Assembly (NCBI RefSeq): GCF_000423125.1
Contig: NZ_AUHJ01000007.1
Location: 149,902 to 213,901, forward strand
Length of the DNA stretch: 64,000 bases
From: Haliea salexigens DSM 19537
GTDB taxonomy: Bacteria > Pseudomonadota > Gammaproteobacteria > Pseudomonadales > Halieaceae
Direction of reading: 5' to 3'
Shown one piece after another: positions 27,629-34,444 of this stretch. The position numbers and the translations under genes are program-made. Below the pieces are notes generated by a model. That model was not told the origin of the DNA and searched no databases. It saw nothing but the letters and a program-made list of their open reading frames with translations. How positions within the stretch are numbered: the stretch's first letter is position 1; each line of letters begins with the position of its first letter.

Positions 27629-27937
27629 CTATCTGAGTCGCTTGCCGTTGTTGATCCGCTTATCAATCGCTGAGTTTTGCGACCCGTTGCTCGCCGCCAC
27701 AATGACCCAGACCACAACCCATAGGCCGAGGGTGATGATCGTGAGGAAAAGGTGAAGCAGGTGGCTGGTTTTCTTCTTCCTGCTGAGCATCACAGCAACC
27801 TCCTGATCGGAGTAGGGGATGATGTCGCCGCGCTGGGCAACTGATGCGCCGGTTGCTATTGGGGAGCCACAGCCAGGGCAGGCTGGTGCGTTGCTGGATA
27901 CTTCTTTACCGCAGTCTGGACACGCGATAAGCGCCAT
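27629..27937 (-). CDS. Zinc-ribbon membrane protein next to the repressor
   Basis: 102 residues from the ATG at 27937 (MALIACPDCGKEVSSNAPAC). Two CxxC pairs form an N-terminal zinc ribbon, and residues 60-82 (HLFLTIITLGLWVVVWVIV) form a membrane helix. It lies 8 bp downstream of cI on the same strand and before the terminator, so it is probably expressed in the lysogen. A role in superinfection exclusion or lysogenic conversion is plausible from position but unproven. Confidence 0.6.
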   Translation of the reverse strand: MALIACPDCGKEVSSNAPACPGCGSPIATGASVAQRGDIIPYSDQEVAVMLSRKKKTSHLLHLFLTIITLGLWVVVWVIVAASNGSQNSAIDKRINNGKRLR

Positions 27938-27945
27938 AAATCCCC

Positions 27946-28611
27946 CTACAAGCCGCCCCATGAGGCGTCTATTACTCTGCCTATAATTTCAAATTCATCC
28001 CTGATTACAGGGAATGCACTTCTGTCAGGATTCAGCGGCACAAGCACCGGCCTGCCTTCTTCAGACAGCAGCCTCTTGAACGTCACATGCCCATTACCAC
28101 TGTGTTTGGCGACAACATAGTCACCTGATTGCGCTGGCTTTTCAGGGTCAACATATATGACCATTCCAGCCGGGAAGCTATGCCCATTCACCCCATCGGG
28201 TAGCGTCATAGAAGGCCCGTCAACACGCAATGCAAAGGTGTGCTTAGAGTGCGGCACAGTCGTCGGGACTACACTTTCCGCATAACCGGGATCATATAGG
28301 TCTATGGCTTCAGACCACTGACCGGCCTGCACATAACTAATCAACGGAATCCATCCCTTTATATTTGTTTTGCGAATGTTAGTCACATTCGTGCCGCTTT
28401 TGTCAAACACGGCTTGCGGTGGGTTTCTTCCATCCTGCAGGTACTCGGGCGTGCACTGAAGCGCATCGGCCATCTCCAAGAGCTTCTTGGTCTTAGCCCC
28501 ATTTAGGTATTTGGCGATCATTGGCTGCGACACACCCATGAGCTCGGCCAGTTCCCCTTGGCTCATCCCAAGCTCGTCCATGCGTTTTCTGATTCTGTCT
28601 TTCATTTCCAT
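27946..28611 (-). CDS. CI-like LexA-type phage repressor
   Basis: 221 residues. A helix-turn-helix (MSQGELAELMGVSQPMIAKY) is followed by a LexA/S24 autoprotease domain: cleavage site Ala96-Gly97 in SYVQAGQW, nucleophile Ser134 in VDGPSM and general base Lys169 in DYVVAKHSG. It should hold lysogeny and be cut after DNA damage with RecA. It faces cro across the operator region. Confidence 0.93.
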   Translation of the reverse strand: MEMKDRIRKRMDELGMSQGELAELMGVSQPMIAKYLNGAKTKKLLEMADALQCTPEYLQDGRNPPQAVFDKSGTNVTNIRKTNIKGWIPLISYVQAGQWSEAIDLYDPGYAESVVPTTVPHSKHTFALRVDGPSMTLPDGVNGHSFPAGMVIYVDPEKPAQSGDYVVAKHSGNGHVTFKRLLSEEGRPVLVPLNPDRSAFPVIRDEFEIIGRVIDASWGGL

Positions 28612-28686
28612 ATAACCATTGTTATGCAGCGCGGGTTATGTGCCAATTAACCAAAGTTATAGACAAACGATAACCGAAGTTATAAT
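28612..28686. promoter_or_regulatory. Right operator region with three operators and the cro promoter
   Basis: Operators ATAACCATTGTTAT (28612-28625), TTAACCAAAGTTAT (28647-28660) and ATAACCGAAGTTAT (28670-28683) share the form ATAAC-N4-GTTAT. A lone half-site GGTTAT lies at 28634-28639. The cro promoter -10 is TATAAT at 28681-28686, overlapping the third operator, with TAGACA at 28660-28665 as a close -35. The first operator overlaps the start region of cI. Confidence 0.8.
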
Positions 28687-28721
28687 ATGGGCGTGAAGCT
28701 ATCCACAGGAACCTTACGGCA

Positions 28722-28928
28722 ATGAAAAAAGCAGACGTACTCAAGCACTTCACCACGCAGGTTGCCGTGCGCGATGCGCTACTCGCACAAGGGTACCAGG
28801 TGTCACAGCCAGCCATTTCAAAGTGGGGCGAGAACATCCCCGAAGTGGCTGCGCGGTTGCTTGAAAAAGCAACTCGGGGCGCGCTGAAGTTTGATGAATC
28901 CATGTACCGCTCCAAATCTGCCGCATAA
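28722..28928 (+). CDS. cro: Cro-family repressor
   Basis: 68 residues: KKADVLKHFTTQVAVRDALL then YQVSQPAISKWGENIPEVAA, the lambda-type Cro helix-turn-helix, followed by LEKATRGALKFDESMY. It is divergent from cI and should bind the ATAACCnnnGTTAT operators to favour the lytic cycle. A terminator follows directly. Confidence 0.9.
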   Translation: MKKADVLKHFTTQVAVRDALLAQGYQVSQPAISKWGENIPEVAARLLEKATRGALKFDESMYRSKSAA

Positions 28929-28932
28929 CTAG

Positions 28933-28954
28933 CCGCTCCCTGTGAGCGGTTTTT
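28933..28954 (+). terminator. Terminator after cro (tR1-like)
   Basis: Arms CCGCTC (28933-28938) and GAGCGG (28944-28949) with a 5-base loop are followed by five T residues. It stands between cro and the CII-like gene, the place of lambda tR1. Confidence 0.8.
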
Positions 28955-29004
28955 ATTTGGCTGGATTTTCTACAGGAAAGACAAGGAAAGCGGGGGAAAC
29001 AGAA

Positions 29005-29340
29005 ATGCAGCAAATCACTCTCAACTACGATGCTGGGCTTGTCGATAGCTACCAAAGCTGCCGCGAGTTCGTTGCGTATCGTGCCCACCACCAGCAGACG
29101 TCACAGAAGGCCCTGGCTGCTGATATGGACTACTCCCCGTCAGACCTGACGCGGAAGCTGGCGCAAAGCCCTAACGACTCCAGACGCTTCACGCTGGACG
29201 ATCTGGAAAAGTTCATCGAAGTCACTGGCGACACAAGCCCGGTGATGTATCTGGTTGAAAAGTACCTCACTGAATCAAACCGCATTGCTGAGCTTGAGGC
29301 TGAACTTAATCGCCTGAAGCGCATGAAGGGGGTCGCATGA
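29005..29340 (+). CDS. CII-like phage regulator
   Basis: 111 residues from the ATG at 29005, downstream of AAAGCGGGGG. The segment VAYRAHHQQTSQKALAADMD plus SPSDLTRKLAQ looks like a helix-turn-helix, followed by a conserved RFTLDDLEKFIEVTGDTSPV and a short C-terminal coiled coil (RIAELEAELNRLKRM) for oligomerisation. It resembles the CP76/CII group of phage regulators. It overlaps the primase-like gene by 4 bp. Confidence 0.65.
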   Translation: MQQITLNYDAGLVDSYQSCREFVAYRAHHQQTSQKALAADMDYSPSDLTRKLAQSPNDSRRFTLDDLEKFIEVTGDTSPVMYLVEKYLTESNRIAELEAELNRLKRMKGVA

Positions 29341-29720
29341 GCGCTCACGATATTGTCTCTCGCCTGGATCACTGCCGACAGGTTAGTGATGGCAAGTGGA
29401 TGGCTCGCTGCCCAGCGCACGACGACAAGGGGCCTTCACTTTCAATCCGAGACGTTGGCGACGGCAGGACACTGGTGAACTGTTTTGCTGGATGCGGGGC
29501 AAATGATGTTCTGGCGTCAATTGGTTTCGAACTTTCCGACCTGTACCCGCCAACAGACCGCAACTATCCAGCAGAGCGCAAGCGCCGCACTGAGACTGAA
29601 GACGAGCTTGTGGTTGAAATCGGCAGGCAGGCTATGAGCAAAGGCCAAAGGCTTGAAGGTAAAGACCTTGAGCGTTTCCGTCAGGCTCTCATTAACACAA
29701 AGAAAAGGAGCGCCGCATAG
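29337..29720 (+). CDS. Phage primase-type zinc finger protein
   Basis: 127 residues. MARCPAHDDKGPSLSI then LVNCFAGCGANDVLASI is a CHC2-type zinc finger as in the N-terminus of DNA primases. There is no TOPRIM or polymerase domain, so it is a stand-alone zinc finger as found in many phages. It probably works with the initiator and helicase that follow. Confidence 0.7.
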   Translation: MSAHDIVSRLDHCRQVSDGKWMARCPAHDDKGPSLSIRDVGDGRTLVNCFAGCGANDVLASIGFELSDLYPPTDRNYPAERKRRTETEDELVVEIGRQAMSKGQRLEGKDLERFRQALINTKKRSAA

Positions 29721-30379
29721 TGCAGTGGTTTAAGCATGATAGCAATGCCAGTGCAGACGCGAAACTCAAACGTGTACGCATGAAATATGGGCTTCAGGGA
29801 TATGGTTTGTACTGGTACTGCCTTGAACTGATAGCTCAGTCGGTAGAGGCCCATAACCTAACTTTTGAACTTGAGCATGACGCGGAGGTGATTGCGTATG
29901 ACGTTGGTTTGAGTCGGGAGATCGTGCAAGAAATGATGATTTACATGGTAAATCTAGGACTTTTCAGCGCAGATAGCCAAGGGAGGATTTTCTGCGTGAA
30001 GATGTTGAAGCGCATGGATTCGTCCATGACAAGCAACGCAAAGATGCGCGAGATGCTCACAAAGGCAAAGCAAAATCATGATGGGGTCATGATAGGTCAT
30101 GATGAAGGCATGACGAGTCATGATTCTGTCATGCAAGAAAGAAAGAAAGAAGAGAAAGAAAGAAAGAGTGGTCGGTTTACACCTCCCTCGGTTGATGAGG
30201 TTTCAGAATACTGTTCCTCTCGCGGTAACTCTGTTGACGCACAAGCCTTCGTTGACCATTACGAGTCAAACGGCTGGATGCGTGGCAAGACGAAAATCAA
30301 ATGCTGGAAGGCTTGCGTCAGAACTTGGGAATCTAAGCGCGAAGCCCCTAAATCGGGTTCGGGGATGGTTGAGATATGA
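29720..30379 (+). CDS. Phage replication initiator, replisome-organiser type
   Basis: 219 residues from a GTG overlapping the preceding TAG. The N-terminal domain MQWFKHDSNASADAKLKRVR and KYGLQGYGLYWYCLELIAQ is typical of DUF4373/Lin1244-type replication proteins. A low-complexity linker (residues 117-150) is encoded by the phased TCATGA repeats and a purine run; a C-terminal domain (FVDHYESNGWMRGKTKI) is shared with phage O-like proteins. It should bind the origin inside its own gene and load the following helicase. Confidence 0.75.
   Translation: MQWFKHDSNASADAKLKRVRMKYGLQGYGLYWYCLELIAQSVEAHNLTFELEHDAEVIAYDVGLSREIVQEMMIYMVNLGLFSADSQGRIFCVKMLKRMDSSMTSNAKMREMLTKAKQNHDGVMIGHDEGMTSHDSVMQERKKEEKERKSGRFTPPSVDEVSEYCSSRGNSVDAQAFVDHYESNGWMRGKTKIKCWKACVRTWESKREAPKSGSGMVEI
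30075..30134. repeat. Helically phased TCATGA repeats, candidate phage origin
   Basis: Six TCATGA-like palindromes start at 30075, 30086, 30096, 30107 (variant GCATGAC), 30117 and 30128 (variant TCATGCA). The spacing alternates 11, 10, 11, 10, 11, an average of 10.5 bp. A 33-base purine-only tract (30135-30167, AAGAAAGAAAGA type) follows at once. Iterons plus an easily opened tract inside the initiator gene is the layout of the lambda origin. Confidence 0.7.
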
Positions 30380-31332
30380 GAACTATTCCGAGCCAACACG
30401 ATTTCACCGACCAGGACTTGCAAGCCATTTACGCCGAGACTGAGTTCAACTCTCTCCGCAGGCCGGTTGAGTTCAGGGATCAGGTTCTGCACCGGCTACA
30501 GCACCCCAATGAAATATCAGGCTTGAAGCTGCCTTGGTCGCGCACTCACACCCGCGTCAGGCTCCGCAGTGGAGAAATCAGTATATGGGCCGGTATCAAC
30601 GGTCACCGGAAATCAACACTACTGAATCAGGTCGCATTGTGGGCAAGCCGTGATGTGACGGTTGGCATTGCGTCTTTTGAGATGCCGGTTGAGGGATTGG
30701 TTCACCTGATGTGTCAGCAGGGTAGCGGCTCACCCAGCCCCAACCCGCAATGGGCTGGCAGCATGATCGACTGGCTCAACACTCGCATGTGGTTTTATGA
30801 CCGCCTTGGCTCAGTTCCACCACTTGAGGTGCTTGGGGCCATACACGCAATGGCGAATGAAGGCTGCAAGTTTGTCATTGTCGATTCGCTGTCTATGTGC
30901 CGCGTGTCGGATGACATGGAGCGCGAGCGGCTGTTCATGAGTGAGCTGGTGTCGCTTGCAAAGGCGCTCGATATTCACGTTGCCCTTGTCCACCACGTTC
31001 GTAAGCCTGGGTCTGGCGGTGACGAATACATACCCTCGCGTTTCGACGTCAAGGGAAACGGAGCGATCGTAGATTTAGCGCAAAACCTTTTCATTGTGTG
31101 GGCTGACAAGAAACGCGCCAACCTACTCAGGATGCAGGAAATGGGCGTCTCCCTTGACGCCAAGAGCCTTGAGTACCTGAAGGATTCCAGCGACCAGAAA
31201 CTGATCGTGGCAAAGCAGCGTCATGGGGAGTTTGAGGGGGCAATACGCCTGTATCACCACCCATCACGACAGTTCACTGAGAACGAGCGCAGGGCCGAGT
31301 TCTTAACCGAAATTCAAGGGAGTGCAGCATGA
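30376..31332 (+). CDS. DnaB/gp4-type replicative helicase-like ATPase
   Basis: 318 residues. RecA-like fold: Walker A region WAGINGHRKSTLLNQ (residues 73-81), GIASFEMPVEGLV as the DnaB H1a-like motif, Walker B KFVIVDSLS, and LVHHVRKPGSGG. The N-terminal primase part of gp4 is absent. The Walker A reads G-I-N-G-H-R-K-S where this family normally has Gly in place of Arg78. It lies directly after the initiator, as lambda P does. It would unwind or help load the replisome. Confidence 0.78.
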   Translation: MRTIPSQHDFTDQDLQAIYAETEFNSLRRPVEFRDQVLHRLQHPNEISGLKLPWSRTHTRVRLRSGEISIWAGINGHRKSTLLNQVALWASRDVTVGIASFEMPVEGLVHLMCQQGSGSPSPNPQWAGSMIDWLNTRMWFYDRLGSVPPLEVLGAIHAMANEGCKFVIVDSLSMCRVSDDMERERLFMSELVSLAKALDIHVALVHHVRKPGSGGDEYIPSRFDVKGNGAIVDLAQNLFIVWADKKRANLLRMQEMGVSLDAKSLEYLKDSSDQKLIVAKQRHGEFEGAIRLYHHPSRQFTENERRAEFLTEIQGSAA

Positions 31333-31616
31333 GCGCAGCGCGTGAAAGGCACATGGAGACACTACGCAATTCGATTTTATTCCAGAAACGCCAGCCGTTC
31401 ACTATCGCGCAGGCGAGTGGGGCCATCAAGTCATCGTGCAGCACGGCGATGAATGCGCTTCAGGAGCTGGTGCGTGAGGGTGAGGTTGTGGTTGTGCCGA
31501 AGGAGAAGATCACCGCAAAGCAGACCTATCTTGCACGGCCAACAACCGTATCGCCGTTGCGTGATCCTTGGCGCAAGAACTGGGACATACCCGATTGCAG
31601 CCCGAGGTACTACTGA
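31329..31616 (+). CDS. Small winged-helix-like phage protein
   Basis: 95 residues. The segment PFTIAQASGAIKSSCSTAMN then ALQELVREGEVVVVPKEK looks like a winged helix-turn-helix with a beta wing. It could bind DNA. It overlaps the helicase by 4 bp and the next gene by one base. No family name is certain. Confidence 0.5.
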   Translation: MSAARERHMETLRNSILFQKRQPFTIAQASGAIKSSCSTAMNALQELVREGEVVVVPKEKITAKQTYLARPTTVSPLRDPWRKNWDIPDCSPRYY

Positions 31617-31954
31617 TGAACACCAACCCACTGACGGTACAGCGCCGCACGTTCATTCGCCCTATGCGCTGGGCAACCCTTGAGCAACTTGAGTACATGC
31701 TTGCAGAGCTTGCCGAGGAGCTTGAGCAGGTACACGAATCGGTTATTGGGGCAGCAGCGAGGCGCAACGGTTATGTCGAAGTCCAGCGGGAAATCAACTG
31801 GCGACTCCGCACAGGTCTGGCCCCGGCACCTCGCGGCAGAAATCGCCGCAATCGAGTTGCTGCAAGGGCGCAGGGACGCGCTCCAGAGGGTTCCGAGTCA
31901 CTTGCGTTCATTGGTAGAGGCTCACTTAAAAGTCGCTTGGGAGCGCAGGCGTGA
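31616..31954 (+). CDS. Phage protein of unknown function, 3' half overlapped by another frame
   Basis: 112 residues from the ATG that overlaps the preceding stop (TGATG). The N-terminal part MRWATLEQLEYMLAELAEEL is a credible acidic helix. The last 50 residues are Arg/Gly-rich and lie opposite the better-looking frame 31773-31976. Its TGA overlaps the ninB GTG (GTGA), which supports translation to the end. Two overlapping genes are likely; which C-terminus matters is unclear. Confidence 0.5.
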   Translation: MNTNPLTVQRRTFIRPMRWATLEQLEYMLAELAEELEQVHESVIGAAARRNGYVEVQREINWRLRTGLAPAPRGRNRRNRVAARAQGRAPEGSESLAFIGRGSLKSRLGAQA

Positions 31955-31976
31955 GTCGCTGGGACTTGAGCAATGA
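31773..31976 (+). CDS. Small conserved phage protein (DUF7696-like)
   Basis: 67 residues: WPRHLAAEIAAIELLQGRRD then RVPSHLRSLVEAHLKVAWER. This highly helical pattern recurs in siphophages between the helicase and ninB. The ATG at 31773 is chosen because it starts the conserved part. It overlaps both the previous gene (by 182 bp) and ninB (by 26 bp). Function unknown. Confidence 0.6.
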   Translation: MSKSSGKSTGDSAQVWPRHLAAEIAAIELLQGRRDALQRVPSHLRSLVEAHLKVAWERRRESLGLEQ

Positions 31977-32388
31977 GACCGTGATGCAGCGGTTCATGGC
32001 GCACGTTGGGACTCTGAGGCTTTCGGGCAAGCGGCCTGTGGTTGAGTTCGTGCCAGAGTCCCGGAGCCTTGACCAGAATTCGCTTATCTATGCCCTGTAC
32101 CAGCAGATTGCCTCACAGCTACCAGGCAGCGCCATTGTGGACATACGGCGGGAATGCAAGTTGAGATATGGCGTGCCGATTCTCCGCGCTCACAGTGAGG
32201 AGTTTTGCTACGTCTACGACAAGGCGATCAAGCCGCTTGATTACGAGTTCAAGCTGCGTGCAATGGACTGGCTTCCAGTCACTTCAAAAATGGCGAAAGC
32301 CCAAGCAACCGAATTTATTGAAACCGTGGTGAGGGAGTACAGCCAGCAGGGGCTGTGCCTTCTCCACCCAAGCGAGGTAGCGGCATGA
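31951..32388 (+). CDS. ninB: NinB-like recombination mediator
   Basis: 145 residues from GTG. RSLDQNSLIYALYQQIASQL, then CKLRYGVPILR and FIETVVREYSQQGLCL are the NinB (Orf) family pattern. In lambda this protein binds single-stranded DNA and SSB and replaces RecFOR function. Here it sits in the nin-like block before ninG, consistent with that role. Confidence 0.85.
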   Translation: MSRWDLSNETVMQRFMAHVGTLRLSGKRPVVEFVPESRSLDQNSLIYALYQQIASQLPGSAIVDIRRECKLRYGVPILRAHSEEFCYVYDKAIKPLDYEFKLRAMDWLPVTSKMAKAQATEFIETVVREYSQQGLCLLHPSEVAA

Positions 32389-32819
32389 ACGAAAAAGCAG
32401 AATTGATACTAACTGAAATGCTCCAGAGAGTTCTTGATGGAGTGGATACAGCCACAGACTTTGCGCAGCGCGAAGTGCCCGATGTTGTGCAGCAGTTGCT
32501 GGTCTGGCACATGCTGGAGGCTATTGTGTGGGCGGTCATTTTCGCCGCCATAACTGCTTTTATCTGGGTCATAGTTCCACGGCATTGCAGAAAGGTCAAG
32601 CTGGACCCCAGCAAGGACCGTTGGCGCGAAAACACGAAGTTAAATCTTGTATACGACGAAAACGGATATGCCCATCCGGGCGTTGTGGTCGTGGGCACCG
32701 TTTTCGGTGCTTCAGCAGTAACATTTTTTGCATCCATCTCGAACGCAATGGCGGCTTTAAAAATAATCTTGGCACCGAAGTTTTACCTTCTGGAATACGG
32801 CGCAAGCCTGGTTAAGTGA
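32385..32819 (+). CDS. Phage membrane protein of unknown function
   Basis: 144 residues from the ATG at 32385 that overlaps the ninB stop. A membrane helix lies at residues 46-68 (LEAIVWAVIFAAITAFIWVIV) and a second, weaker one near 107-125 (VVVVGTVFGASAVTFFASI). The N-terminal part is an acidic amphipathic helix. Proteins of this layout are common between ninB and ninG in phages, role unknown. Confidence 0.55.
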   Translation: MNEKAELILTEMLQRVLDGVDTATDFAQREVPDVVQQLLVWHMLEAIVWAVIFAAITAFIWVIVPRHCRKVKLDPSKDRWRENTKLNLVYDENGYAHPGVVVVGTVFGASAVTFFASISNAMAALKIILAPKFYLLEYGASLVK

Positions 32820-32828
32820 GGATTCGAA

Positions 32829-33047
32829 ATGAGATCAGAAAAGCTAAGACACTTCCCCAGCAGCGACCCCGTGGCCCGCAACTACAGCGAGACAAAGCAG
32901 CGGGAGAGGGCAGAGATTGAGGCAGACGTTGAGCGGTTCCTTGCCCAGGGCGGGGAGATTCAAGAGTGCGGCAGTGAGGCCAACCGCAACCCACAGTTCA
33001 GGCCGGGGGCGATGGTGTCACGGCATGGCGGGCTGGTGACGCTGTAA
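32829..33047 (+). CDS. Small phage protein of unknown function
   Basis: 72 residues: a helix RERAEIEADVERFLAQGGEI followed by a basic C-terminus with NRNPQFRPGAMVSRHGGLVT. The stop TAA overlaps the ninG ATG. A DNA- or RNA-binding role is possible; nothing more can be said. Confidence 0.5.
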   Translation: MRSEKLRHFPSSDPVARNYSETKQRERAEIEADVERFLAQGGEIQECGSEANRNPQFRPGAMVSRHGGLVTL

Positions 33048-33607
33048 TGGCGAGAACCAAGGTCTGCAAAGTCTGCAAGCGTGACTTCAACCCAATGAGG
33101 TCAATGCAGGCCGTGTGCGGGCCACGGTGCGCCATTCAGCACAACGCCAAGGCGCGGGAGAAATCCGCGAGAAAGGCTCTCAGGAAGCGCAAGGAGGCGC
33201 TGAAAACCAAAGCCGATTGGATGAAGGAAGCGCAGGCCGCTTTCAACGCTTACATACGGGCAAGGGACTACGGTAAGCCGTGCATATCGTGCGGGTGCTA
33301 CGAGCAAGATAGGTTTACGGGCGGGCACTTTGACTGCGGGCATTACCGGTCAAGGGGTGCAGCAGCGCACCTACGTTTCAACGTGTTCAACGCTCACGGA
33401 CAATGCAAGCGGTGCAATCGTGAGTTATCGGGAAACGTGGTGGAGTACAGATTGCGACTCACCGAAAGGTATGGCCCCGAACTGGTGCAGCGTATTGAGC
33501 ACGACAACGGCGCGCGCACCTTTGACGCTCAATACGCAAAAAGGGTGAAGGCTGTTTTTTCAAGAAAAGCCAGAATTTACAAGAAAATATTCAGGAGTTC
33601 TTTATGA
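33047..33607 (+). CDS. ninG: NinG (Rap) recombination nuclease
   Basis: 186 residues. N-terminal zinc site KVCKVCKRDFNPMRSMQAVC, then the core CISCGCYEQDRFTGGHFDCG, HYRSRGAAAHLRFN and NAHGQCKRCNRELSGN: the full NinG motif set. It is a structure-specific endonuclease acting on D-loops and Holliday junctions. The last 20 residues (RVKAVFSRKARIYKK onward) are AT-rich in codon use and are echoed downstream of the next gene, so the 3' end was probably replaced when the HNH gene came in. Confidence 0.9.
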   Translation: MARTKVCKVCKRDFNPMRSMQAVCGPRCAIQHNAKAREKSARKALRKRKEALKTKADWMKEAQAAFNAYIRARDYGKPCISCGCYEQDRFTGGHFDCGHYRSRGAAAHLRFNVFNAHGQCKRCNRELSGNVVEYRLRLTERYGPELVQRIEHDNGARTFDAQYAKRVKAVFSRKARIYKKIFRSSL

Positions 33608-34116
33608 ACAATCTAGTTGAAATATTAAAAAGTAGGCTGGACTACAACAGTCAGACCGGAAATTTGACCTGGAAAAAAACATGCTCCCCACAAAACAAGT
33701 TTAAAGGCATGGCTGCCGGGGGTATAGGTGTAAACGGGTACATATACATCGGAATTTCTGTAAATGGGGTTCCGGTGACGCTATCTGCGCACCGGGTGGT
33801 GTATATGATTTCGGAGGGGGTTGAGCCACAAGGTGAAATCGATCACATCAACGGAGATAGGGCGGATAACAGATGGGCGAACCTTCGCGTTGTTGACAGA
33901 CTGGAGAACAACAAAAATATGGCGAAATACAAAAACAACTCCAGCGGCGTTATGGGTGTTTATAGGAATAAAAATAATGGGCGATGGTATGCGGCCATAA
34001 GTGACACTGGTAAAAGAATATCTCTTGGTGGATATGGTGATTGGATGGACGCGGTTTGCGCAAGAAAGTCCGCAGAGAACAAGTTTGGTTATCACCAAAA
34101 CCACGGGCGCAGTTAA
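33604..34116 (+). CDS. HNH endonuclease with AP2-like domain, homing type
   Basis: 170 residues. An HNH_3 core (RVVYMISEG, EIDHINGDRADNRWANLRVV) is followed by an AP2-like DNA-binding part (SGVMGVYRNKNNGRWYAAI, SLGGYGDWMDAV). This two-part design is usual for free-standing phage homing endonucleases. Base composition is clearly more AT-rich than the neighbours. It overlaps the end of ninG by 4 bp and is followed by a relic resembling the ninG tail, which indicates insertion into ninG. Confidence 0.85.
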   Translation: MNNLVEILKSRLDYNSQTGNLTWKKTCSPQNKFKGMAAGGIGVNGYIYIGISVNGVPVTLSAHRVVYMISEGVEPQGEIDHINGDRADNRWANLRVVDRLENNKNMAKYKNNSSGVMGVYRNKNNGRWYAAISDTGKRISLGGYGDWMDAVCARKSAENKFGYHQNHGRS

Positions 34117-34119
34117 ACG

Positions 34120-34188
34120 ATGAAGCGAGTTAAGCGCATATTCAGCCGCAGGGCGCGGCACTACAAGAAATTGCGTGGTATCTCATGA
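34120..34188 (+). pseudogene. Displaced C-terminal tail of ninG
   Basis: An open stretch of 22 codons from ATG at 34120: MKRVKRIFSRRARHYKKLRG then Ile-Ser and stop. It matches the end of the intact NinG at RVKxxFSRxARxYKK. Its codons are GC-rich like the rest of the phage, unlike the AT-rich tail now on ninG. I read it as the original ninG 3' end pushed away by the HNH gene. It could still be translated as a short peptide. Confidence 0.65.
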
Positions 34189-34298
34189 CGTGCTGGTGGC
34201 TCCTGGCAATCCTCACCTTCGGCCCCCTGCTCTGGTACGGGGTGAGGGTGGGGATACTGCTGCTGGCGATGTGGATGGACAAGAGGGATAGGCGATGA
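34185..34298 (+). CDS. Small phage membrane peptide, 37 residues
   Basis: MTCWWLLAILTFGPLLWYGV then a basic end (MDKRDRR). It is one membrane helix with a positive cytoplasmic tail. The ATG overlaps the stop of the ninG relic and the stop overlaps the next ATG (both ATGA). Function is unknown. Confidence 0.5.
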   Translation: MTCWWLLAILTFGPLLWYGVRVGILLLAMWMDKRDRR

Positions 34299-34444
34299 AT
34301 TGCCCTCACTGCGGTAAGCAGGTGACTCCGTGCATCAACGCATCCGAGGGTATGAAGGTAAGGGCTTGGTGGTGTCAGTCGTGCGGCTGGACTGATAGGG
34401 CTATTGGGCGGGAAAGGCTGATGGGGGTTGATGATGGGAAGTGA
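34295..34444 (+). CDS. Small zinc-ribbon phage protein, 49 residues
   Basis: MNCPHCGKQVTPCINASEGM then VRAWWCQSCGWTDR: two CxxC pairs in a compact zinc ribbon. Such proteins are common just before phage Q genes. Its end overlaps the next gene by 14 bp. Function is unknown. Confidence 0.55.
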   Translation: MNCPHCGKQVTPCINASEGMKVRAWWCQSCGWTDRAIGRERLMGVDDGK

